This document shows, in pieces, positions 36,388-44,930 of a DNA stretch of 53,276 bases. The stretch comes from Alphaproteobacteria bacterium (GTDB lineage Bacteria > Pseudomonadota > Alphaproteobacteria > VGDZ01): assembly GCA_016869515.1 (NCBI GenBank), contig VGDZ01000014.1:1-53276 (forward strand), in the 5' to 3' direction. Both the position numbers and the translations under genes were made by a program. Under the pieces are notes generated by a model. The model made no database searches. It had not been told where the DNA came from and was given only the letters and a program-made list of their open reading frames with translations. Each line of letters opens with the position of its first letter. Positions within the stretch are counted from its first letter, which is position 1.

Positions 36388-37884
36388 ATGTCCGCGCCCG
36401 CCCAACCGACCGCCGATCTCAACCATCCGCGCCGCATCCTGGCGGTCGAGGACATCGCCGTCCATGCCGACACCATCCGCGGCGTGTTCGCCGGCGTGTC
36501 CGAGGTCGTGGTCGCGCCCACGCTACGCGAGGCGATCGACCGGGTCACGCTCGATTCGACCGGGTTCGATCTGGCGGTGCTGGATCTGGGATTGCCGGAT
36601 TCGGCCGGTCTCGACACCGTGATCCGCTTCCGCGCCGCGGCGCCGCGGCTGCCGGTGGTGGTGCTGACCGCGACCGACGACGACGAGATGGGCCAGCGCG
36701 CGCTGGCTTGCGGAGTGCAGAACTACCTGGTCAAGGACGACGCCTATCCGCGCTTTCTCCGCCGCGAGGCGGTCTACGCCATGATGCGCTGGCGCCACGA
36801 GGCCTCGCTGGTCCAGGCGCTGGCCCAGGCCGAGGACGCCAACCGGCTCAAGGACAGGTTCGTCTCGCTGTTGGCGCACGATCTGCGCGGACCGATGGGC
36901 GCGATCTTCAACATGCTCGAGGTGCTGCTGCGCCACCGCCAGGAACCGCTGGCCGAGAACGTGCGGCTGCCGCTCGACTACATCGTTCACGAGGGCCGCG
37001 GCCTGCTCAAGGTGATCGACGACGTGCTCGATCTCAGCCGCCTGCAGACCGGGCGCATCCGGCCGGCGCCGGCCTTTCGCGACGGCCGCTTCGTCGCCGA
37101 GGCGGTGATCGGGCGGATGCGGCTGCTGGCGGCCGAGAAGCAGGTCCAGCTCGAGAACGCGGTGGCCGAGGGCACGCGGCTCTACGTCGATCCGGCGCTG
37201 TTCCGCCAGGTGCTGCAGAACCTGATCGGCAACGCCATCAAGTTCAGCCGCCGCGGCGGGGCGGTGCGGATCGAGACCAGCGGCGAGGGCATGGTCGGCA
37301 TCGCCGTGCGCGATTCCGGCGTCGGCATCGCCCCCGATCGCCTCGGCCGGTTGTTCGAGATCGAATCCAAGACCTCGACCCCCGGCACCGAGGGCGAGCG
37401 CGGCACCGGCTTCGGCCTGCCGCTGAGCCAGAAGATCATGGAAGCCCATGGCGGCCGCATCCGGGTCAAGTCCGAACTCGGCAAGGGCAGCGTTTTCGTC
37501 GCCGAATTGCCGGCGGTGGTGCCGCTGGTGCTGGCGATCGACGACGAGCGCACCGTGCGCGACACGCTGACGCTCTACCTGCAGTCGATCGGCGCCGAGG
37601 CGGTGCTGGTGGCCGACGGCCAAGAGGCGCTGGACGCGATCAAGCGCGGGCCGCTGCCGCATCTGGTGCTGGCCGACATCTACATGCCGAACATGGACGG
37701 CTTCGAGCTGCTGCGCGTGCTCAAGGCCGACACCGCCACCCGCGACATCCCGGTGATCGTCATCACCAGCGACGACAGCATCGAGACCCGGCGGCGGGCG
37801 ATCAACCTGGGTGCGCTCGACTTCACCGTCAAGCCGCTGGTGCTGCACGACTTCATGCCGCGCGTGCGGCGGGTCATCGGCTGA
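36388..37884 (+). CDS. Soluble hybrid histidine kinase (REC-HisKA-HATPase-REC)
   Basis: A 498-residue cytoplasmic signalling protein with no membrane segment. It starts with a receiver domain ([11 protein letters not shown], phospho-acceptor D66 in [10 protein letters not shown]). A HisKA domain follows with [12 protein letters not shown] (H164), then an ATPase domain ([29 protein letters not shown]). A second receiver ([11 protein letters not shown], acceptor near 430 in [12 protein letters not shown]) ends it. The two receivers suggest a relay in which input phosphate on the first controls the kinase. ATG 36388 begins just before the first receiver. It is convergent with and overlaps trmH by 11 bp. 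Confidence 0.92.
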   Translation: MSAPAQPTADLNHPRRILAVEDIAVHADTIRGVFAGVSEVVVAPTLREAIDRVTLDSTGFDLAVLDLGLPDSAGLDTVIRFRAAAPRLPVVVLTATDDDEMGQRALACGVQNYLVKDDAYPRFLRREAVYAMMRWRHEASLVQALAQAEDANRLKDRFVSLLAHDLRGPMGAIFNMLEVLLRHRQEPLAENVRLPLDYIVHEGRGLLKVIDDVLDLSRLQTGRIRPAPAFRDGRFVAEAVIGRMRLLAAEKQVQLENAVAEGTRLYVDPALFRQVLQNLIGNAIKFSRRGGAVRIETSGEGMVGIAVRDSGVGIAPDRLGRLFEIESKTSTPGTEGERGTGFGLPLSQKIMEAHGGRIRVKSELGKGSVFVAELPAVVPLVLAIDDERTVRDTLTLYLQSIGAEAVLVADGQEALDAIKRGPLPHLVLADIYMPNMDGFELLRVLKADTATRDIPVIVITSDDSIETRRRAINLGALDFTVKPLVLHDFMPRVRRVIG

Positions 37885-38632
37885 CGGCCAGGGCGTGCAG
37901 CAGGATCGCCGCGGCGGCGGCGACGTTGAGCGATTCGACCGCGCCCTTGCCGCGCAGCGTCACCCGCGCCGCGCAGGCCGCCAGCGCCGCCTCGGAAGGC
38001 CCGCGCTCCTCGTTGCCCAGCACCAGCGCCACCGGCCGGCCGGATCGGGGCGCCGGGATCGGGCCGCCGCCATGGGCCGATGCCGCCAGGGTCAGCACCC
38101 CGCCCTCGGCCAGGCGCTTGAGGGCGAAGGGCAGGCGCTTGACCCGCGCCAGCGCCAGCGCCTCGAGCCCACCCTCGGCGACGCGATAGGCCGCGGCCGA
38201 AGGCTGGGCCTGGGCGGGATGGTCGGACAGCACCAGCCGATCGAGTCCAAAGAAGGCGGCGCTGCGGGCGATGGCGCCGAGGTTGTGCGGATTGGCGACG
38301 CCGTCGAGGATCAGCAAGAGCGGCGGGGCGTCGCGCGCCGCCAGCACCGGATCGAACGCGGCGATCGGCCGCGGCCGGGCCAGTGCTACCGCCCCGCCAT
38401 GCATCGGCGTGCCGGCGAGGCGGGACAGCTCCTCGGCCGGCGCGTGGCGGAAGGGCTTGTGCGCCCGCGCCATCGCCCGGCAGGCGGCCTCCAGCGCCTC
38501 GATCCGCTCGGGCAGGAACAACAGCCGCTCGACCCGCTCGGGGGCGAGGCGGAACAGGGCGGCGATGGCGGCGGCGCCCGCGATCGGCTCCAGCCGGTCG
38601 GGGGCGGCGCGCGCGGCGCGGTGGCGTCGCAT
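37874..38632 (-). CDS. TrmH-family (SPOUT) RNA 2'-O-methyltransferase
   Basis: A 252-residue RNA methyltransferase using S-adenosylmethionine. The N-terminal substrate-binding domain (about residues 15-90) is followed by the knotted SPOUT domain with LILDGVANPHNLGAIARSA (motif 1, catalytic Arg), LVLGNEERGPSE (motif 2) and RGKGAVESLNVAAAAAI (motif 3). RlmB, which methylates 23S rRNA, is the closest named relative; the exact target is not certain. It is divergent from the amidohydrolase operon. Confidence 0.88.
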   Translation of the reverse strand: MRRHRAARAAPDRLEPIAGAAAIAALFRLAPERVERLLFLPERIEALEAACRAMARAHKPFRHAPAEELSRLAGTPMHGGAVALARPRPIAAFDPVLAARDAPPLLLILDGVANPHNLGAIARSAAFFGLDRLVLSDHPAQAQPSAAAYRVAEGGLEALALARVKRLPFALKRLAEGGVLTLAASAHGGGPIPAPRSGRPVALVLGNEERGPSEAALAACAARVTLRGKGAVESLNVAAAAAILLHALAVSR

Positions 38633-38676
38633 GGCCGGGCATTGTAGCCTTTCGCCGCCTGACGAAGGAGACGCCG

Positions 38677-39492
38677 ATGCGGTTTTCGATCCTGGCCGGC
38701 CTCGGGCTGATGCTGTGGACGGCGCCGGCGCCGGCGGCCGACTTGCCGCTGTTCGACGCCCATCTGCATTACAGCCACGACGCCTGGGAGCGCTTCCCGC
38801 CCGAGCGCATCGTCGCCATGCTGCGCCAGGCCGGGCTGCGCCGCGCGCTGGTGTCGAGTTCGAACGACGAAGGCACGCAGATGCTGGCGCGGCTGGCGCC
38901 CGACCTGATCCTGCCCTCGCTGCGGCCCTATCGCAGTCGCGGCGACGTCTCGGGTTGGACCCGCGAGCCGGCGATCGTCGAATACCTCGAGGCGCGGCTG
39001 GCGCGCCATCGCTATGTGGCGATGGGCGAGTTCCATCTCTACGGCGCCGACGCCGACCTGCCGGTGCCCCGCCGCATGGTCGAACTGGCCAAGCGCCACA
39101 ATCTGATCCTGCACGCCCATTCCGACGCCGAAGCGGTCGAGCGGCTGTTCGCGCAGTGGCCGGAAGCGCGCATCCTCTGGGCCCATTCCGGCTTCGCGCG
39201 CCCGGCGGCGGTGGCCGAGATGCTGCGCCGCCATAAGACCCTGTGGTGCGATCTGGCGTTTCGCGACGATCACGGCGCGGGCGGAAAGGTGGCGGCGGAG
39301 TGGCGGCCGGTGTTCGCCGAATTTCCGGACCGCTTCACGATCGGCACCGACACCTTCACCCCCGAGCGCTGGCCCTATGTGATCGAACATGCCGCCTGGT
39401 CGCGCGCCTGGTTGAACGACCTGCCGAAGGAGATCGCCGAGCGCATCGGCTGGCGCAATGGCGAGGCACTGTTCGGAACGGGCGATCGGTGA
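38677..39492 (+). CDS. Exported amidohydrolase-2-type TIM-barrel protein
   Basis: A 271-residue exported protein with a signal peptide (MRFSILAGLGLMLWTAPAPA) and an amidohydrolase barrel. Metal ligands are visible in LFDAHLHYS (H29, H31), HAHSDAEAV, ILWAHSGFARP and IGTDTF. It resembles the amidohydrolase-2/TatD-like group, but the substrate is unknown. GAAGGAG stands 8 bases before ATG 38677. Its stop overlaps the GTG of the next gene (GTGA, 39489-39492). The three genes up to 41029 form one operon. Confidence 0.85.
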   Translation: MRFSILAGLGLMLWTAPAPAADLPLFDAHLHYSHDAWERFPPERIVAMLRQAGLRRALVSSSNDEGTQMLARLAPDLILPSLRPYRSRGDVSGWTREPAIVEYLEARLARHRYVAMGEFHLYGADADLPVPRRMVELAKRHNLILHAHSDAEAVERLFAQWPEARILWAHSGFARPAAVAEMLRRHKTLWCDLAFRDDHGAGGKVAAEWRPVFAEFPDRFTIGTDTFTPERWPYVIEHAAWSRAWLNDLPKEIAERIGWRNGEALFGTGDR

Positions 39493-39866
39493 GACGCCGG
39501 CTGGCGGCGGTTCTGGTCCTGGCGACGGGTCCGGCGCTGGCCTGCGACGCCGATTTTGGCCGTGCGATCGCGGCCGAGGGCGTGACGCTGGCTTGGCGCG
39601 CGCGGCCCGAACCGCCGCCCTTGGCCGAGCCCTTTGCGATCGAGTTCGCGATCTGCGGCGGCCGTCCGGACCGCATAACGGTCGACGCCGTGATGCCGGC
39701 CCACAATCACGGCATGAACTACGCCCCGCGCCTGCAAGAGACCGCCGCGGGACGCTATCGCGCCGAGGGCCTGGTGCTGCACATGCCTGGCCAGTGGCGA
39801 ATGGTATTCGATCTGATGCTGGGGGGACGCGCGCTGCGGTTGAGCAGCGATTTCGAGGTGGAATGA
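39489..39866 (+). CDS. YtkA/FixH-like small periplasmic protein
   Basis: A 125-residue product with a short signal peptide (MRRRLAAVLVLATGPALA) followed by C19 and a small beta-sandwich. The stretch VDAVMPAHNHGMNYAPR contains the HNHGM cluster seen in YtkA-like domains, which can bind copper, and the end reads LVLHMPGQWRMVFDLML. GTG 39489 overlaps the upstream stop and its own stop overlaps the peroxidase start (ATGA). The tight coupling suggests it helps load or protect the di-heme enzyme, which is inference. Confidence 0.72.
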   Translation: MRRRLAAVLVLATGPALACDADFGRAIAAEGVTLAWRARPEPPPLAEPFAIEFAICGGRPDRITVDAVMPAHNHGMNYAPRLQETAAGRYRAEGLVLHMPGQWRMVFDLMLGGRALRLSSDFEVE

Positions 39867-41029
39867 GGCGCTGGCTGGTATTGGCGCTGGCGCTGTGGTC
39901 GCTGGCGGCGACGGCGCAGCCGCTCGATCCCGGCACCATCGCCAAGCTCTTACGCCACGGGCCGTGGCCGCAGGCCGCGATCGCCGATCCCAGCAATCGC
40001 GTCTCCGGCCGGCCCGAAGCCGTCGCCTTCGGTCGCGCGCTGTTTGTCGATGCGCGGCTGTCGGCCGACGGGCGCGTCGCCTGCGTCACCTGCCACAAGC
40101 CCGAACACGGCTTCGGCGACGGACTCAAGCTCGGCCGCGGCTTGGCCGAGGCGACGCGCAACACCCAAGGCTTGTTCGACGTGCGGCTCAATCGCTGGTT
40201 CGGCTGGGACGGCGGCAACGACACGCTGTGGGGACAAAGCATCAGGCCGATCCTGCTCCCCGCCGAGATGGGTCTAACCGTGGCCCAGGCAGCGGCCATT
40301 CTTCGCCGCGAGCCGGATTTGGCCTGCGGCTATCGCCGGGCGTTCGCGCGCTCGCCCGAGTCGGTCGCCGACGAAGCCCTGCTGGTCGATCTCGGCAAGG
40401 CGCTGGCGGCATTCCAGGAAACCCTCGGCGGCGGAAGATCGCCGTTCGACGATTTCCGCGATGCACTGGCGGCGGGCGACCGGATCGCCGCGGCGCGCTA
40501 TCCGGCGGCGGCCGCGCGCGGCGCCGCGCTGTTCGTCGGTCGCGCCCAATGCGCGGTCTGCCATCTCGGCCCCGCCTTCACCAACCGCGAATTTCACGAC
40601 ATCGGCGTTCCGTTCTTCACTGCCGGCGACCAGGTCGATCCCGGGCGCCACCAGGGTCTGCGGCGCCTAGCCGAGAACCGCTACGGCCTGCTCGGGCCCT
40701 ACAACGACGATCCGGCGCGAGCCACGGGACTGCTGTCGCGCCAAGTCGCGGCGCGGCATCGCAACTGGGGCGAGTTCCGGGTGCCGAGCTTGCGCAACGT
40801 CGCGCTGACCGCGCCCTATATGCACAACGGCTCGGTGGCCAGTCTGCGCGACGCGGTCCGGCACTATTCCGAACTCGACGAAAGCCGGCTTCACGCCGAC
40901 GGCGACAGGCTGTTGCGGGCGCTGCATCTGAGCGAGGCCGAAATCGACGATCTGGTGGCGTTTCTCGACAGTCTGACCGGGGCCGAGGCGCGCGCCGTCA
41001 AGCTCGCGCCGCCGGAGCCGTGTCGTTGA
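39863..41029 (+). CDS. Di-heme cytochrome c peroxidase (CcpA/MauG family)
   Basis: A 388-residue periplasmic enzyme with a signal peptide (MRRWLVLALALWSLAATAQ) and two heme-c sites, CVTCH (C74-H78) and CAVCH (C230-H234). Conserved parts include FGRALFVDARLSADGRVACVTCH, LGPAFTNREFHDIGVP and FRVPSLRNVALTAPYMHNGS. Relatives reduce hydrogen peroxide or, as MauG, oxidise a partner protein. The spacing of the two sites is normal. It overlaps the YtkA-like gene (4 bp) and runs 32 bp into the convergent MFS gene. Confidence 0.93.
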   Translation: MRRWLVLALALWSLAATAQPLDPGTIAKLLRHGPWPQAAIADPSNRVSGRPEAVAFGRALFVDARLSADGRVACVTCHKPEHGFGDGLKLGRGLAEATRNTQGLFDVRLNRWFGWDGGNDTLWGQSIRPILLPAEMGLTVAQAAAILRREPDLACGYRRAFARSPESVADEALLVDLGKALAAFQETLGGGRSPFDDFRDALAAGDRIAAARYPAAAARGAALFVGRAQCAVCHLGPAFTNREFHDIGVPFFTAGDQVDPGRHQGLRRLAENRYGLLGPYNDDPARATGLLSRQVAARHRNWGEFRVPSLRNVALTAPYMHNGSVASLRDAVRHYSELDESRLHADGDRLLRALHLSEAEIDDLVAFLDSLTGAEARAVKLAPPEPCR

Positions 41030-42245
41030 TTCCGGGCGGGATGCGGGCCATCGCCACGCTTGCCGCAAAGCTGGTCGCGGCGCAGGCGCCGAAGGCAAGC
41101 GCATAGCCGCCGCCCAGATCGACGATGATCGAAAAGCCCATCGGCCCCAGCACATAGCCGATGAACACCAGCACCGTGCCGCCGGCCGAGCACTCGACCA
41201 GCTCGCCGCGCGGGGCGCGACGCGCGACCTCGGCCAATTGCACGCCATTCCAGCTCGACACGGCGATGCCGGCGAAGATCGCCAGCGCCAGCACCCAGGC
41301 CAGCGGCCAAGCCGGCCCGGTCAGCGCCAGCGCCGCCGAAGCCAGGCCGCCGGCCAGGGCGGCGTGGCGCAAGGTGACCAGCCCCGAACCGACGCGGTCG
41401 GAGACGAAACCCAAGAAGACGCGGCCGAAGATGCTGACCGCCTGCATGGCGGCGAATACCAGCCCGGCCAATGCCAGCGAATAGTCCATGGCATCGACCA
41501 GGAAGGTCACCAGGAAGGCGAACCAGCAGCCCTGGGTGGCGGCCAGACCCGATCCGGCCAGGCCGATGCGTGCCAGATCGGGGCGCCGCCATACCGCCCG
41601 CAGGGGCGTCACCAGATTGCCGGGCGAGACCAGCGTCGTCAGCCCCATGACCTGGCCACGGTCGCGGCCGGCATCGACCGATTTGCGCAGCGGCTGAATC
41701 GCGAACAGGATCGCCGCCGACAGCAGCACCGCCGCCGCCATGGTGCCGTTCCAGCCGATGGCGTCGTGCAAGGCGGGCAGGGTCAGGCCGGCGACGACGC
41801 CGCCGACCGGCACGCCGGCCTGCTTGATCGAAAACATCAGATTGCGGTGCGAGGGCGGGGCGAAGCGTTGCAGGATGGCGCTCGATGCCGGGGCGGTGAC
41901 GCCGTAGCCGAAACCCAGCAAGCCCGCGCCCAGCGCCGCCGCCAGCCAGATCGGCACCATCAGCGCCGCGATCCCGACGGCGCCGACCGCGACGCCGATT
42001 TGCAGGCTGCGGATCGAGCCCTGACGGCGTATCAGCGGCGTTCCCGCCAGCATGAACAGTATCGAGCCGACCGTGGCGACGGCGGCGAAATAGCCCACCG
42101 CCGAAACCGGCAGAGACAATGCGGCGGTGAAGACCGGACCCAGCGTCGGGATCAGCCGCGACAGCAGCGCGCTGCCGATCTGCACCGTCAGCGTCGCCGC
42201 CAGCGGTCCTCGCCAATCGGGCGGCGTCGCGGCGTTCACCGGCAA
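40998..42245 (-). CDS. Major facilitator superfamily transporter
   Basis: A 415-residue secondary transporter with about 12 membrane segments in two six-helix halves. Typical pieces are LFMLAGTPLIRRQGSIRSLQIG (the loop 2-3 region) and IFGRVFLGFVSDRVGSG (its repeat in the second half). No substrate signature is recognisable. It follows hisE by 24 bases on the same strand and its end overlaps the peroxidase gene on the other strand. Confidence 0.88.
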   Translation of the reverse strand: MPVNAATPPDWRGPLAATLTVQIGSALLSRLIPTLGPVFTAALSLPVSAVGYFAAVATVGSILFMLAGTPLIRRQGSIRSLQIGVAVGAVGIAALMVPIWLAAALGAGLLGFGYGVTAPASSAILQRFAPPSHRNLMFSIKQAGVPVGGVVAGLTLPALHDAIGWNGTMAAAVLLSAAILFAIQPLRKSVDAGRDRGQVMGLTTLVSPGNLVTPLRAVWRRPDLARIGLAGSGLAATQGCWFAFLVTFLVDAMDYSLALAGLVFAAMQAVSIFGRVFLGFVSDRVGSGLVTLRHAALAGGLASAALALTGPAWPLAWVLALAIFAGIAVSSWNGVQLAEVARRAPRGELVECSAGGTVLVFIGYVLGPMGFSIIVDLGGGYALAFGACAATSFAASVAMARIPPGINDTAPAARA

Positions 42246-42269
42246 CGACCCGCGGACCCGCGCCGCGGT

Positions 42270-42608
42270 TCAATCCTTCTTGCGCAGCTTCTTCTCATCG
42301 ACGCCCGAGGTGCCCTCGCGCCGCGCCAGCTCGGCGAACACCTCGCCCGGAACGATGCCGGCATCGGCCCACAGCACCAAGAGGTGATAGATCAGGTCGG
42401 CGCTTTCCGCGACCAGGTCCTGGCGGCCCTCGACCAGCGCCGCGATCACGGTCTCGGCGGCCTCCTCGGCCATCTTCTTGGCGATGCGACGGCGGCCCTT
42501 GTCGAACAGCTTGGCGGTATAGCTGCCCGACGGGTCCATGCCGCGACGGCTGAGGATCAGGGTGTAAAGACGCTCGATGACGTCGATGTCGCGGACCACG
42601 CTGTCCAC
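42270..42608 (-). CDS. hisE: Phosphoribosyl-ATP pyrophosphatase
   Basis: Second step of histidine synthesis: hydrolyses phosphoribosyl-ATP to phosphoribosyl-AMP. The 112-residue product has the MazG-like helical fold with KMAEEAAETVIAAL (the EExxE metal site) and ESADLIYHLLVLWADAGI. It begins at GTG 42608 (VDSVVRDIDVIERLYTLI), with AAAGG upstream. No other his gene is in the window; in most alphaproteobacteria hisE sits by hisF, so this copy has moved. It follows phoB by 59 bases. Confidence 0.93.
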   Translation of the reverse strand: MDSVVRDIDVIERLYTLILSRRGMDPSGSYTAKLFDKGRRRIAKKMAEEAAETVIAALVEGRQDLVAESADLIYHLLVLWADAGIVPGEVFAELARREGTSGVDEKKLRKKD

Positions 42609-42667
42609 GGGGCAACCTTTCGAAACGAGACCGACGCGACCTTGTGTAGCCCAAGGCCGCGGCGCTG

Positions 42668-43363
42668 TCACGTCGCAGCCGGCTTGGACGAAAAGGCATA
42701 GCCGACCGCGCGCACGGTGCGGATCGGATCCGGCTCGCCGGCGGCGTTGATCGCCGCGCGCAGGCGCTTGATCTGGACATCGACGCTGCGCGGCTCCAGC
42801 GCGGCCTCGCGCCCCCACACCGCGTCCAGCAACTGGCCGCGCGAAAACACCCGCTCGGGGCGGGCGAGGAAATGCCGCAGCAGCCGGAACTCGACCGCGC
42901 CCAGGGACAGTTCGCGCCCGCCGCGCCAGGCGCGGTGGCCGGCGGGATCGAGCCGGAACTCGCCCAGCCGCAGCTCGCCGTCCCCGGCCGGGACGGCGCG
43001 GCGCAGCACGGCGCGAATGCGCGCCACCAGCTCGGCCGGCGAGAACGGCTTGACCATGTAGTCGTCGGCGCCGCCGTCCAGGCCGCGCAAGCGGTCGTCC
43101 TCCTCGCCGCGCGCGGTCAGCATGACGATCGGCAGCGCCTTGGTCTCCGGCCGCCGGCGCAAACGGCGGCAGATTTCCAGCCCCGACACGCCCGGCAGCA
43201 TCCAGTCCAGCACCACCAGATCGGGCGGGCGTTCGACGATGCGCTCCAGCGCCGCCGCGCCGTCGCCGATCGCCTCGACCGCGAAACCGGCGCGTTCGAG
43301 GTTGTAGCGCAGCATCTCGGCCAGCGCCGCCTCGTCCTCGACCAGCAGCAGGCGCGGGATCAT
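42668..43363 (-). CDS. phoB: Phosphate regulon response regulator PhoB
   Basis: A 231-residue OmpR-family regulator that binds Pho boxes when phosphorylated by PhoR. The receiver has acidic pocket E9-D10, acceptor D53 in VVLDWMLPG and K in YMVKPFSP. The winged-helix DNA-binding domain includes LSLGAVEFRLLRHFLARPERVFSRGQLLDAVWG and the recognition helix RSVDVQIKRLRAAI. ATG 43363 overlaps the phoU stop (ATGA). It is the last gene of the phosphate cluster. Confidence 0.95.
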   Translation of the reverse strand: MIPRLLLVEDEAALAEMLRYNLERAGFAVEAIGDGAAALERIVERPPDLVVLDWMLPGVSGLEICRRLRRRPETKALPIVMLTARGEEDDRLRGLDGGADDYMVKPFSPAELVARIRAVLRRAVPAGDGELRLGEFRLDPAGHRAWRGGRELSLGAVEFRLLRHFLARPERVFSRGQLLDAVWGREAALEPRSVDVQIKRLRAAINAAGEPDPIRTVRAVGYAFSSKPAAT

Positions 43364-44085
43364 TGCCCGGAGCCGCCGGCCGAGGGCGGCTCGACCGCAG
43401 CAGTGAAATCGCCCTTGGGCCGCTCGCCGCCCGGCATCTGGCCCTCGATCAGGTAGATCACGGTCTCGGCCATGTTGGTGGCGTGATCGCCGATGCGCTC
43501 CAGGTTCTTGGCGATGAACAGAAGATGGGTGCAGGGCGTGATGCTGCGCGCGTCCTCCATCATGTAGGTGAGAAGCTCGCGAAAGACGCTGTTGTAGAGC
43601 GCGTCGACCTCCTCGTCGCGCCGCCAGACGTCGCGGGCGCGGGCGGCGTCGCGGGCGACGAAGGCATCCAGCACGTCGCGCAGCATGCGCGCCACCAGTT
43701 GGCCCATGCGCGGCACCGCCTGGGCGGCGCGCAGCGGCTCGCCCTGGTTCAGCACCAGCGCGCGCTTGGCGATGTTGCGGGCGTAGTCGCCGATGCGCTC
43801 GATCTCGGAAGACAGCTTGAAGCTGGCGACGATCAAGCGCAGGTCGACCGCCACCGGCTGGCGCAGCGCCAGCACTTGGGTGGCGAGATGCAGCGCCTCG
43901 GCCTCGAGCGCGTCGATCGCGGCGTCGCCCGCCACCACCCGCTCGGCCAGGACGCTGTCGCGCGAGCCGACCGCGGTCACCGCCGAGGCCAGTTGCGCCT
44001 CGGCCAGGCCGCCCATGGTGGTGATGGCGTCGCCCAGCCGCCTGAGCTGCTCGTCGTAGGAGCGGACGATATGCGTGCCCGGCAT
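43360..44085 (-). CDS. phoU: Phosphate signalling protein PhoU
   Basis: A 241-residue all-helical cytoplasmic protein that tells PhoR whether the Pst transporter is busy, holding the regulon off when phosphate is ample. Two three-helix bundles each carry metal-binding patterns: EIERIGDYARNIAKRAL and LERIGDHATNMAETVIYLIEG. The N-terminus (HIVRSYDEQLRRLGDAITTMGGLAE) is standard. It lies 18 bases after pstB and overlaps phoB by 4 bp. Confidence 0.95.
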   Translation of the reverse strand: MPGTHIVRSYDEQLRRLGDAITTMGGLAEAQLASAVTAVGSRDSVLAERVVAGDAAIDALEAEALHLATQVLALRQPVAVDLRLIVASFKLSSEIERIGDYARNIAKRALVLNQGEPLRAAQAVPRMGQLVARMLRDVLDAFVARDAARARDVWRRDEEVDALYNSVFRELLTYMMEDARSITPCTHLLFIAKNLERIGDHATNMAETVIYLIEGQMPGGERPKGDFTAAVEPPSAGGSGQ

Positions 44086-44103
44086 GGCCGTTTCTCCCTC
44101 CGC

Positions 44104-44916
44104 TCAGCCGAAGCGCCCGGTGATGTAGTCGGTGGTGCGCGGGCGCTTGGGGTTGGTGAACACGGTCTCGGTGTCGCCGTATTCGATCAGGCGGCCGAGA
44201 TACATGAAGGCGGTGTTGTCCGAGACCCGCGCCGCCTGCTGCATGTTGTGGGTCACCATGACGATGGTGTAGCGCCCGCGCAGGCCGTCGATCAGCTCCT
44301 CGATGCGCGCGGTGGCGATCGGATCCAGCGCCGAGCAGGGCTCGTCCATCAGCAGCACGTCGGGCTCGGCGGCGATGGCGCGGGCGATGCAAAGCCGCTG
44401 CTGCTGCCCGCCCGACAGCCCGAGCGCGCTGTCCTCGAGGCGGTCCTTGACCTCGTCCCACAATGCGGCGCCGCTCAGCGCGCGCTCGGCGGTCTCGGCC
44501 AGCCGGCCCTTGTCGCGCACGCCGTCGATGCGCAAGGGATAGACCACGTTCTCGAAGATCGACATCGGGAACGGATTGGGCTTCTGGAACACCATGCCCA
44601 TGCGCTTGCGCAGCGCGATGACGTCGGTGTCGGGATGGTAGATGTCCTGGTCCTGGAAGCGGATCCGGCCCTCGGTGCGCAGCCCGTCGATCAGGTCGTT
44701 CATGCGGTTGAGCGAGCGCAGCAGGGTCGACTTGCCGCAGCCCGAGGGGCCGATCAGCGCCGTCACCAGCCCGGCCTCGACCGCCAGCGCGACGTCGTGC
44801 AGCGCCCGCGCCGCCGGCCCGTACCACAGGCTGAAGCCGGCGATGTCGAGCGCCGTGCCCTGCTCGCCGCGCTTGACGTGATAGAGCGTGGGTTCGAAGG
44901 TCGGGATCGCGGTCAT
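44104..44916 (-). CDS. pstB: Phosphate ABC transporter ATPase PstB
   Basis: A 270-residue ATPase powering PstSCA phosphate uptake. Walker A is GPSGCGKST (residues 56-64), the PstB-specific segment is [23 protein letters not shown], the signature is LSGGQQQR, and Walker B is [25 protein letters not shown] 44916 is chosen over longer in-frame readings because residues 1-30 already match the family. It follows pstA by 14 bases. Confidence 0.96.
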   Translation of the reverse strand: MTAIPTFEPTLYHVKRGEQGTALDIAGFSLWYGPAARALHDVALAVEAGLVTALIGPSGCGKSTLLRSLNRMNDLIDGLRTEGRIRFQDQDIYHPDTDVIALRKRMGMVFQKPNPFPMSIFENVVYPLRIDGVRDKGRLAETAERALSGAALWDEVKDRLEDSALGLSGGQQQRLCIARAIAAEPDVLLMDEPCSALDPIATARIEELIDGLRGRYTIVMVTHNMQQAARVSDNTAFMYLGRLIEYGDTETVFTNPKRPRTTDYITGRFG

Positions 44917-44930
44917 GGCGGGATACTCCC

